Source of the DNA: an uncultured Collinsella sp.
GTDB lineage: Bacteria; Actinomycetota; Coriobacteriia; Coriobacteriales; Coriobacteriaceae
Assembly: GCA_959604825.1 (NCBI GenBank)
Contig: CAUHCN010000029.1
Coordinates: forward strand, 1-32,692
Direction: 5' to 3'
DNA: 32,692 nucleotides
Shown: in pieces, positions 1 to 6,292 of the stretch
Numbering within the stretch: the stretch's first letter is position 1
How the letters are laid out: each line of letters opens with the position of its first letter
Notes under the pieces: generated by a model
What the model was told of the DNA's origin: nothing
Database searches by the model: none
The model's input: the letters and a program-made list of their open reading frames with translations, nothing else
Made by a program: the position numbers and the translations under genes

Positions 1-102
1 GGGTGCCCTACCGGGAGTAGCCCCGACGGTTGACAAAACTATAGGAACACCCAACGACTACTTTCCTAGAGCATATTCCTTACCATTAGTCAAGCACCAT
101 CT

Positions 103-272
103 GTTTAAACGAAATAGCCTCAACCCGAGCACATTTGTGTCTGTTTAAAACCGGCAATAATGAACAGCGTGCTCAATTCGGTCATGTAAATAGATCAGCT
201 ATCAATCCTCAGCAGCAAATCAGCCAAAATACTGGAATGTAATCAGCTTGTAACAAAACAAGAAGTTTAAAC
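103..272. promoter_or_regulatory. Three GTTTAAAC-type palindromic sites, candidate operators
   Basis: Perfect 8-bp palindromes GTTTAAAC lie at 103-110 and 265-272, with a one-mismatch copy GTTTAAAA at 143-150. The first two copies in order are both preceded by CT. Repetition of the same palindrome in an intergenic control region suggests binding sites for a dimeric regulator of the PTS operon. The regulator is not identifiable from the window. Confidence 0.4.
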
Positions 273-287
273 AAATAATGCTACCTT

Positions 288-329
288 TTGCAGTTTTTCA
301 AACAATTCTGCTGTATTTGCAGCTATACT
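288..329 (+). promoter_or_regulatory. Candidate promoter region of the PTS operon
   Basis: TTGCAG (288-293) followed after 18 bases by TGTATT (312-317), or alternatively the -10-like TATACT at 324-329 without a clear -35, could start transcription 30-50 bases upstream of the EIIAB start. Both are imperfect. The TTTGCAG repeat flanking this stretch may also be a protein-binding site. Confidence 0.35.
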
Positions 330-376
330 CCATAACTGTCGTGTAGGAAATACGTAGACAAAAAGGAGGTTATGTG

Positions 377-1366
377 ATGGTAAGTATTGTTCTTGCTAGC
401 CATGGTGACTTGGCGGCTGGAATCAAGCAGACGGGCTCGATGGTCTTTGGCGATCAGCCGTCTGTAGCCGTGGTCTCGCTCGAGCCGAGCATGGGCCCCG
501 ACGACTTCCGTGCCAAGGTCGAGGAAGCAGTCGCTTCCTTCGAGGACCAGGAGCAGGTGCTCTTCCTCGTTGATCTGTGGGGCGGCACGCCCTTCAACCA
601 GATCAGCGGTCTCATCGAGGGCCATGATTCCTGGGCTATCGTCACCGGTGTCAACCTGCCTATGCTCATCGAGGCATATTCGCAGCGCTTTGACGCAAAG
701 AACACTGCACATGCGATCGCAAAACATCTCGTGACTGAGGCTAAGGCCGGCGTGCGCGTCAAGCCCGAGTCTCTGGAGCCCGAGGAGAAGAAGCCGGCTG
801 CGGCCGCCGCTGCTCCTGCGGGTGCCATTCCTCCGGGAACGGTGATCGGCGACGGGCACATCAAGATCGCCCACGTCCGTATCGACACGCGTCTGCTGCA
901 TGGTCAGGTGGCCACCACGTGGACCAAGCAGATCAACCCCAACCGCATCATCGTGGTCTCCGACGGCGTTGCTCACGACGAGCTCCGCAAGACCATGATC
1001 GAGCAGGCTGCCCCTCCGGGAGTCCACGCCAACGTCGTGCCCATCAAGAAGATGGCCGAGGTCGTCAAGGACACGCGCTTTGGCGACACCAAGGCGATGC
1101 TGCTGTTCGAGAACCCGCAGGATCTGCTCAGGGCCATCGAGGCCGGCGTCGACATCAAGGAAGCCAACATCGGTTCCATGGCCCACTCCAAGGGCAAGGT
1201 CGTCGTCACCAACGCTGTCGCCATGGGCGATGACGATGTCAAGACCATCGAGGCTCTCAAGGCCAAGGGCGTCAAGTTCGAGGTCCGCAAGGTTCCTTCG
1301 GATTCCTCCGAGGATCTCGACGCCATGTTGAAGAAAGCTAAGGCCGAACTGGCCGCTCAAGCATAG
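377..1366 (+). CDS. manX: Mannose-family PTS EIIAB component (fused IIA-IIB)
   Basis: Cytoplasmic phosphotransfer subunit of a mannose/fructose/sorbose-family sugar PTS. It relays phosphate from HPr to IIA and then IIB before the sugar is phosphorylated during entry through EIIC/EIID. Residues 1-130 are the IIA domain with phospho-His9 in ASHGDLAAG. A Pro/Ala/Glu linker follows (about 131-157). Residues 160-329 are the IIB domain with the active His175 in RLLHGQ. About 329 aa matches E. coli ManX. I chose ATG 377 rather than the GTG at 374 because AGGAGGT (364-370) is then 6 bases away. It is the first gene of the manXYZ-like operon, with 18 bases before the EIIC gene. The substrate (mannose, glucose, glucosamine or other) cannot be read from the sequence. 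Confidence 0.95.
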   Translation: MVSIVLASHGDLAAGIKQTGSMVFGDQPSVAVVSLEPSMGPDDFRAKVEEAVASFEDQEQVLFLVDLWGGTPFNQISGLIEGHDSWAIVTGVNLPMLIEAYSQRFDAKNTAHAIAKHLVTEAKAGVRVKPESLEPEEKKPAAAAAAPAGAIPPGTVIGDGHIKIAHVRIDTRLLHGQVATTWTKQINPNRIIVVSDGVAHDELRKTMIEQAAPPGVHANVVPIKKMAEVVKDTRFGDTKAMLLFENPQDLLRAIEAGVDIKEANIGSMAHSKGKVVVTNAVAMGDDDVKTIEALKAKGVKFEVRKVPSDSSEDLDAMLKKAKAELAAQA

Positions 1367-1384
1367 TAAAGGAGGGTCCGATAC

Positions 1385-2203
1385 ATGTCTGCAATCACTA
1401 TTCTGCTTGTTGCGATTGTCGCGTTGCTTGCCGGTATGGAAGGCATTCTGGATGAGTTCCAGTTCCATCAGCCGCTCGTGGCATGCACGCTTATCGGTCT
1501 CGTAACCGGTCACCTTCAGGAGGGCATCCTCCTGGGCGGTTCGCTCCAGATGATGGCCCTTGGCTGGGCTAACGTCGGCGCCGCCGTCGCGCCTGACGCC
1601 GCTCTGGCCTCGGTCGCTTCTTCGATCATCATGGTGCTCGCCCTCAACGGTGGCGCCACCGATTCGGCCAAGGCCGTTACCGCCGCCATCGCCGTCGCCG
1701 TCCCGCTGTCGGTCGCTGGTCTGTTCCTGACCATGATCTGCCGTACCCTGGCTACCGCTATGGTTCACGCCATGGACGCCTGCGCCGAGAAGGGCGACTT
1801 CGCCGGCATCGAGCGTTGGCAGTACGCCGGCATCCTCATGCAGGGTGTTCGTATCGCCATCCCGGCAGTACTTCTGTGCATCATCCCGGCCGAGGCCGTT
1901 ACCAACGCGCTTAACGCTATGCCCGATTGGCTGTCCGGCGGCATGGCTGTCGGCGGCGGCATGGTCGCTTCCGTCGGTTACGCCATGGTCATCAACATGA
2001 TGGCCACCAAGGAGACCTGGCCGTTCTTCATCCTCGGCTTTGTCCTTGCTGCCATCCCTCAGCTCACGCTGATCGCCCTTGGCCTCATCGGCATCTCCCT
2101 TGCCCTCATCTACCTTGGCCTTAAGGATCTGGCCAAGCAGGGTGGCGGCATGGGCGGTGGCTCCGGTGACCCGCTCGGCGACATTCTGAACGATTACGAG
2201 TAG
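1385..2203 (+). CDS. manY: Mannose-family PTS EIIC permease
   Basis: Membrane channel subunit of the mannose-family PTS, which works with EIID to move the sugar across the membrane. The 272-aa protein is almost entirely hydrophobic with several membrane spans. Its start (an LLAGMEGILDEFQFHQPLV stretch, then a Gly-rich GHLQEGILLGGSLQMMALGW region) is typical of the PTS EIIC sorbose/mannose family. The C-terminus is a short Gly-rich tail. AAGGAGGG lies just upstream of ATG 1385. EIID follows after 16 bases, so the three subunits are very likely cotranscribed. Confidence 0.95.
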   Translation: MSAITILLVAIVALLAGMEGILDEFQFHQPLVACTLIGLVTGHLQEGILLGGSLQMMALGWANVGAAVAPDAALASVASSIIMVLALNGGATDSAKAVTAAIAVAVPLSVAGLFLTMICRTLATAMVHAMDACAEKGDFAGIERWQYAGILMQGVRIAIPAVLLCIIPAEAVTNALNAMPDWLSGGMAVGGGMVASVGYAMVINMMATKETWPFFILGFVLAAIPQLTLIALGLIGISLALIYLGLKDLAKQGGGMGGGSGDPLGDILNDYE

Positions 2204-2219
2204 GAGGGGAGTGATACAT

Positions 2220-3140
2220 ATGGCAGAGAACAAGATTCAGCTCACCAAGGCTGACCGTAAGAAGGTTTGCTTCCGTCATCAGTTCCTTCAGGGCTCGTGG
2301 AACTACGAGCGTATGCAGAACGGCGGCTGGTGCTTCGCAATGATCCCTGCGATCAAGAAGCTCTACACCAGCAAGGATGACCAGATTGCCGCTCTTAAGC
2401 GCCACCTGGAGTTCTATAACACCCACCCCTATGTTTCCGCCCCCGTCATTGGCGTTACCCTCGCCCTCGAGGAGGAGCGCGCCAACGGTGCTCCGATTGA
2501 CGACGTCGCCATTCAGGGCGTCAAGGTCGGTATGATGGGCCCGCTCGCCGGCGTCGGCGACCCCGCCTTCTGGTTCACCCTTCGCCCGATTCTGGGTGCA
2601 CTGGGCGCTTCCCTGGCCCTGTCCGGCAGCATCGCCGGTCCGCTGCTGTTCTTCTTCGCGTGGAACATCATCCGTTACGCCTTCCTGTGGTACACGCAGG
2701 AGTTTGGCTACAAGGTCGGCTCCTCCATCGCCAAGGACCTCTCCGGCGGTCTGATGGGCAAGGTCACCGAGGGTGCTTCCATCCTGGGTATGTTCATCAT
2801 CGGCGCCCTGGTCGAGCGCTGGGTGTCCATCTCCTTCACCCCGGTCGTCTCCAAGGTCACGCAGTCCGCTGGCGCCTATATCGACTGGGCCAACCTGCCC
2901 GCCGGTTCTGAGGGCATCAAGCAGGCATTGACGATGTACAGCTCTGTCGGTGCCAACGCACTCGACCCGGTGAAGGTCACCACGCTTCAGGCCAACCTCG
3001 ATCAGCTCATCCCCGGCCTTGCCGCCGTGTGCCTGACCCTTCTGGTCTGCAAGCTCCTCAAGAAGAAGGTCAGCCCGATCGTCATCATCCTGGCTCTCTT
3101 CGCCGTCGGCATCATCGGTCGCGTCTGCGGCTTCATGTAA
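2220..3140 (+). CDS. manZ: Mannose-family PTS EIID component
   Basis: Second membrane subunit of the mannose-family permease; it forms the sugar translocation complex with EIIC. It is 306 aa with the family N-terminus (KKVCFRHQFLQGSWNYERMQ), the conserved GVKVGMMGPLAGVGDP stretch, and C-terminal hydrophobic spans (LAAVCLTLLVCKLL and beyond). I chose ATG 2220 over an in-frame GTG at 2211 because AGGAGGGG (2202-2209) would touch the GTG but lies 10 bases from the ATG. It closes the EIIAB-EIIC-EIID set. The next gene has its own promoter. Confidence 0.95.
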   Translation: MAENKIQLTKADRKKVCFRHQFLQGSWNYERMQNGGWCFAMIPAIKKLYTSKDDQIAALKRHLEFYNTHPYVSAPVIGVTLALEEERANGAPIDDVAIQGVKVGMMGPLAGVGDPAFWFTLRPILGALGASLALSGSIAGPLLFFFAWNIIRYAFLWYTQEFGYKVGSSIAKDLSGGLMGKVTEGASILGMFIIGALVERWVSISFTPVVSKVTQSAGAYIDWANLPAGSEGIKQALTMYSSVGANALDPVKVTTLQANLDQLIPGLAAVCLTLLVCKLLKKKVSPIVIILALFAVGIIGRVCGFM

Positions 3141-3190
3141 GCACGCTTCGGCTTAAGACCGAGAGTTGCTAGGCAAGGGCTTTTGAGCCA

Positions 3191-3220
3191 TTGAAACGGA
3201 CCGCACCCGGTGGGTACACT
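3191..3220 (+). promoter_or_regulatory. Promoter of the DUF956 gene
   Basis: TTGAAA (3191-3196), an 18-base spacer and TACACT (3215-3220) make a good sigma-70-type promoter. The predicted transcription start is near 3227, about 35 bases before ATG 3261. The DUF956 gene can therefore be expressed apart from manXYZ. Confidence 0.6.
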
Positions 3221-3260
3221 GGATGCGGCCCGATTGTTTTATTTGGAGGGCGAGGCGCGT

Positions 3261-3659
3261 ATGGCGCAATCTCAGAACAGCACGGTCGATCTGGCAACGC
3301 CGGCAACCTGCCTGATGGGGCTTACCAGTCACGGTAACGTGATGGTGGGCAATAAGGCGTTTGAGTACTATAACGAGCGTAATCCCGAGGATTATATCCA
3401 AATCCCGTGGGACGAGGTCGACTATATTGCCGCCGAGGTTTTGCGCGGTACCAAGAAGATTACGCGTTTTGCTATCTTCACCAAGGACAACGGCCACTTT
3501 ACGTTTTCGACGCGCGACGATAAAGAGACGCTTCGCGCGGTCCGTAAGTACGTCGACGAGGATAAGCTCGTGCGTTCGCCCGACTTTATCGATGTGACGG
3601 CCAAGGGCGCCAAGAGCATCCCCTCCGTTATCAAAAACCTTTTCCACAAAGGCAAGTAG
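3261..3659 (+). CDS. manO: DUF956 family protein (ManO-like)
   Basis: A 132-aa soluble protein matching the DUF956 family, which is usually found at the end of mannose PTS operons (called ManO in Firmicutes, where a role in regulating the PTS has been proposed). Recognisable stretches are CLMGLTSHGNVMVGNKAFEY near residues 18-37, IQIPWDEVDYIAAEV, and FSTRDDKETLRAVRKY. There is no signal peptide or membrane span. GGAGGG (3245-3250) sits 10 bases before ATG 3261; an earlier in-frame GTG at 3210 lacks a ribosome site and precedes the predicted transcription start. Family assignment is from memory of these motifs. The molecular function is unsettled. Confidence 0.85.
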   Translation: MAQSQNSTVDLATPATCLMGLTSHGNVMVGNKAFEYYNERNPEDYIQIPWDEVDYIAAEVLRGTKKITRFAIFTKDNGHFTFSTRDDKETLRAVRKYVDEDKLVRSPDFIDVTAKGAKSIPSVIKNLFHKGK

Positions 3660-3669
3660 TCATTAAAGA

Positions 3670-3691
3670 GCGCCCCCTCAAAGTGGGGCGC
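3670..3691 (+). terminator. Stem-loop after DUF956 gene
   Basis: GCGCCCC (3670-3676) and GGGGCGC (3685-3691) form a 7-bp GC stem with an 8-base loop, 10 bases after the DUF956 stop. No U-tract follows, so it is a weak terminator candidate or a 3' end stabiliser. Confidence 0.4.
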
Positions 3692-3712
3692 AGTCTCCCA
3701 TGTGGCTCGATC

Positions 3713-3883
3713 GGGAAAGTGCATCCCAGTTCGAGCGTCGATTCCGGGATGTAGTTTCCGGAACGGGGTCGTTTGGGAAACCGTGTCCCGTTTCGAGCCG
3801 AAATTCTGGGTCACAGTTTCCCAGCGAAGTCTCATGGGGAAAGTCTGACCCAGAATTTGCCTGGATAGTGGGACGCACTTTCC
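3713..3883. repeat. Array of alternating palindromic repeats (copy A, six units)
   Basis: Six about 15-bp units alternate in orientation: GGGAAA-N6-CCC-type units at 3713-3727, 3775-3789 and 3837-3851, and reverse units GGGA-N7-TTTCC at 3746-3759, 3808-3822 and 3870-3883. Unit starts are spaced 33, 29, 33, 29 and 33 bases, giving an exact 62-bp period. Each plus/minus pair can fold into a 47-base hairpin module (about 14-bp arms, 18-base linker), and modules are separated by 14-15 variable bases. The same architecture recurs at 14520-14658. The 62-bp period is not a multiple of three, so reading frames through it are not kept. It is a dispersed intergenic repeat, REP/BIME-like in layout, with no transposase nearby. 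Confidence 0.85.
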
Positions 3884-3923
3884 GGAGGGCTGTTCCACCG
3901 CAACTTCGAAGAGTGGCTATACG

Positions 3924-3954
3924 TTGCATTACAGCGGCGTAAATCTGCTACACT
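3924..3954 (+). promoter_or_regulatory. Promoter of tRNA-Arg
   Basis: TTGCAT (3924-3929) and an extended -10, TGC-TACACT (3946-3954), are separated by 19 bases between hexamers. The first base of the tRNA is 11 bases after the -10. The extended TG motif may compensate for the long spacer. Confidence 0.55.
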
Positions 3955-3964
3955 AGTACAGCAT

Positions 3965-4040
3965 GCCTCCGTAGCTCAGGGGATAGAGCACCGCTCTCCT
4001 AAAGCGGGTGTCGACGGTTCGAATCCGCCCGGGGGCACCA
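3965..4040 (+). tRNA. tRNA-Arg(CCT)
   Basis: A 76-base cloverleaf. Acceptor arm GCCTCCG pairs with CGGGGGC (one G-U). D-stem is GCTC/GAGC. The anticodon stem CCGCT/AGCGG encloses loop CTCCTAA with anticodon CCT, reading AGG arginine codons. The T-arm has the TTCGAAT loop and one A-C mismatch at its second pair. The 3' CCA is encoded. Confidence 0.95.
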
Positions 4041-4050
4041 GAGATTTGTC

Positions 4051-4087
4051 GAGCCCGGTACACCGCCACGGTACCGGGCTCTTCTGG
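4051..4087 (+). terminator. Terminator after tRNA-Arg
   Basis: GAGCCCGGTAC (4051-4061) pairs perfectly over 11 bp with GTACCGGGCTC (4071-4081), leaving a 9-base loop and a short pyrimidine-rich tail (TTCTGG). It lies 10 bases beyond the CCA end. Confidence 0.7.
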
Positions 4088-4095
4088 TTCATGTC

Positions 4096-4140
4096 ATGTC
4101 AAAAACGAAGCGCCCGCTTGCTGGGGGAGCAAGCGGGCGC
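4096..4140 (-). terminator. Terminator of the envelope kinase operon
   Basis: GCGCCCGCTTGCT (4110-4122) and AGCAAGCGGGCGC (4128-4140) form a perfect 13-bp stem with a five-base loop. Read on the minus strand the stem is followed by TTCGTTTTT. It lies 52 bases beyond the stop of the PASTA kinase gene and is a strong intrinsic terminator for that operon. Confidence 0.85.
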
Positions 4141-4192
4141 CTGTGAGCGAATATGTTTGCGGCGGGAGCCGTAATGGGCGGTGGGGCGGCGA

Positions 4193-6160
4193 CTAGTTGG
4201 TCGTACCAGAATCGTCGCCCGTGCTCGTGCCCGAGCCAGAGCCCGAACCCGAGCCAGAAATCGAAACCGTCAGCGTAATCGTGTTGTCGGTGGACTGCTT
4301 GCCGGTGGGGGAGACGCCCGTAACGGTGGCGTTTTCGTTGCCGCTCACGGGGTTGCCGTTCTGGTCGCAGAACGCGATGTTGTAGAACCCGGCGTTGTTG
4401 AGCGCGGTGACGGCGGCGGAGATGCTCTTGCCGTACAGGTTACCCGGAACGCTGGCCTTGCCGGACTTCTTGGCAATGACGACGGTAATCGTGGCGCCGG
4501 GCTTCTGCTTGCCGCTGGGGTTCCAGCTGATCACGGTTCCCTCGGTAACTGAGTCGTTCTCCTGGTAGCTCACGTCGACGCCAAAGCCTGCCATATCGAG
4601 GGCGTTGCGCGCCTGGGCCTCGGTCATGTCGGTCAGGTCGGGGACGGACGTGGTATCCGGGCCGCTGGAGACCTTGTACGAGATGGTCGTGCCCTTCGCG
4701 ACTTCCTTACCGGCTTCGGTGCCCTGCTCAAAGACCTGGCCCTCATCGGCCTCGTTGGCCTCCTCGGAGGCGTTGCCCTTCAGGCCAACGCTTGCCAGCG
4801 CGGCTTCTGCCTGGTCCTTGGTCAGGCCGACAAGCCGGGGAACCTCAACCTTCTCGGAGGGCTTGGGGCCCTTGGAGATTACCAGGTTCACCTTAGTGCC
4901 CTTGGCCTTCTTGGTGTTGCCGTTGGGCGTCTGCTCGGCGACCTTGCCCTCGTCGACATCGTCGTTGTAGCTTTGGTCGATGGTGCCGACCTCGAGGCCG
5001 GCTTCCTTGATCAGTTCGACGGCAGTCTGCTGGTCCTTGCCCAGTACATCGGGAACGGTGACCTGCTCGCCGCCAAAGAGTCCTGTGGCAAAGGCCACCA
5101 CGATGCCGATGACGGCAACGGCTGCCACCACGGCGGCGATGATCTTGTTCTTGTTGGATTTGGGCTTTTCGACCTCGTAGGAGCCGGTGGAACCCGAAAC
5201 CGAGCTACGGGCGGTATTCTGGCCGCTCACGCCCGAGACGGGACGCACCATGGCGCGCGTCTGATCGGAAAGCTCGCGAGTCTTGGTGGCGCCAAGCTCG
5301 CCGGGGGCACCGATGATGCGCGTGGGCTCCGAGATGTTGACGGCACGACCGGACAGGTAGCTGTTGAGCACCTGACGCAGCTCGTCAGCGGTCTGGAAGC
5401 GGTTTGCCGGGTCCTTCTCCATGCACTTGAGGATGATGCGCTCAAGGTCGGCGTCGACACCGGAGTTGATCTGGCTCGGCGGAATAGGCAGCTCGTTGAC
5501 CTGCTTGAGTGCGACCGAGATGGCGTCATCACCGTCAAAGGGCACGCGGCCGGTGGCGCACTCGTACATCACGACGCCCAGCGAGTAGATATCCGAGGTG
5601 GGGCCGAGGTCCTGACCGCGGGTCTGCTCGGGGCTGACGTAGTGGGCGGTTCCCAGCACGTTGTTGTCTTGCGTGAGGTGGCTGTTCTTGGCGCGCGCGA
5701 TGCCAAAGTCCATCACCTTGATGTTGCCGTCGGGCAGCACCATGATGTTCTGCGGCTTAATGTCGCGGTGGATGATCTCATGCTTGTGAGCGACCGAAAG
5801 CGCGGAGCTGATCTGCGAGCCGATCTGGGCGACCTTCTTGGGGTCGAGGGCGCCGTGGCTCTTGATGCCGCTCTTAAGGTCGGTACCGCGCAGGTACTCC
5901 ATGACGATGTAATAGGTGTCGCCGTCCTTGCCCCAATCGTAGACGCCCACGATATAGGGGGAGGAGAGACCGGCTGCTGCCTGGGCCTCCTGCTTAAAGC
6001 GTGCGGCGAAGGTTGCGTCGCCAGCATACTGCGGTAGCATGATCTTGACGGCAACCGTGCGGTCGAGGACCTGGTCCTGTGCACGGTAGACGGTCGCCAT
6101 GCCGCCTGTCCCCACCTTATCCTTGAGGAGGTATCTTCCCCCGAGGACCCTCTGTTCCAT
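4193..6160 (-). CDS. pknB: PASTA-domain Ser/Thr protein kinase (PknB/Stk type)
   Basis: Membrane Ser/Thr kinase that senses peptidoglycan or lipid II through extracellular PASTA domains and phosphorylates wall-synthesis and division proteins. The 655 aa run as follows: kinase domain 9-265 (glycine loop VGTGGMATVY 16-25, Lys39, HRD 131-133, DFG 151-153, GTAHYVSPEQ activation end), juxtamembrane linker, one membrane span about 339-361, then four PASTA repeats at about 366-431, 437-500, 504-566 and 569-636, and a Gly/Ser tail. I chose ATG 6160 over a second ATG at 6175 because AGGAG lies between them, 5 bases from the inner ATG. It is last in the operon behind the SEDS-PBP gene, the position of pknB in Mycobacterium. 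The 132-base gap upstream could carry an extra promoter, but I see no clear one. Confidence 0.95.
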   Translation of the reverse strand: MEQRVLGGRYLLKDKVGTGGMATVYRAQDQVLDRTVAVKIMLPQYAGDATFAARFKQEAQAAAGLSSPYIVGVYDWGKDGDTYYIVMEYLRGTDLKSGIKSHGALDPKKVAQIGSQISSALSVAHKHEIIHRDIKPQNIMVLPDGNIKVMDFGIARAKNSHLTQDNNVLGTAHYVSPEQTRGQDLGPTSDIYSLGVVMYECATGRVPFDGDDAISVALKQVNELPIPPSQINSGVDADLERIILKCMEKDPANRFQTADELRQVLNSYLSGRAVNISEPTRIIGAPGELGATKTRELSDQTRAMVRPVSGVSGQNTARSSVSGSTGSYEVEKPKSNKNKIIAAVVAAVAVIGIVVAFATGLFGGEQVTVPDVLGKDQQTAVELIKEAGLEVGTIDQSYNDDVDEGKVAEQTPNGNTKKAKGTKVNLVISKGPKPSEKVEVPRLVGLTKDQAEAALASVGLKGNASEEANEADEGQVFEQGTEAGKEVAKGTTISYKVSSGPDTTSVPDLTDMTEAQARNALDMAGFGVDVSYQENDSVTEGTVISWNPSGKQKPGATITVVIAKKSGKASVPGNLYGKSISAAVTALNNAGFYNIAFCDQNGNPVSGNENATVTGVSPTGKQSTDNTITLTVSISGSGSGSGSGTSTGDDSGTTN

Positions 6161-6292
6161 TCCTGCTCCTAACATAACTATTCGCTCAACGATGTGTGTA
6201 GTACCTACGATGTGGCCGCTGGGGCCGTGTGGCGCGTTGCCGCTAACTCTTCGGCCGCGGCGCGCCTCGGGTGTCCGATTCGATCATGGGCA

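Larger units (their letters stand above)
1..376. other. AT-rich leader upstream of the mannose PTS operon
   Basis: I see no convincing gene here. The stretch is much richer in A and T than its surroundings. It holds two GTTTAAAC palindromes (103-110, 265-272) and a near copy GTTTAAAA (143-150), listed separately, plus a TTTGCAG direct repeat at 287-293 and 316-322. A TTGACA-like hexamer at 30-35 lacks a well-spaced -10. The stretch most likely carries the control region of the PTS operon that starts at 377. Confidence 0.6.

Noticed and set aside
323..2233. Very long open frame antisense to the PTS genes
   Set aside because: It lies opposite three well-supported genes, its translation is a His/Gly/Asp/Arg-rich shadow with no family features, and it arises from the strong codon bias of the plus strand.
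3198..3231. Terminator between EIID and DUF956 genes
   Set aside because: GGACCGCACCC/GGATGCGGCCC can pair with two mismatches and is followed by a T-rich stretch, but it overlaps a better promoter (TTGAAA-18-TACACT), so I favour the promoter reading.
3713..3883. CRISPR array
   Set aside because: The regular 29/33-base spacing is CRISPR-like, but units alternate in orientation, the linkers are themselves related, and no cas genes are present.
3678..3942. Short open frames on both strands through repeat copy A
   Set aside because: The 62-bp period is not a multiple of three and unit orientation alternates, so any frame is fortuitous. No ribosome site is present.
4181..4552. Plus-strand open frames opposite the PASTA kinase
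   Set aside because: Arg/Ala/Gly-rich shadows of a GC-rich gene with intact domains on the other strand.
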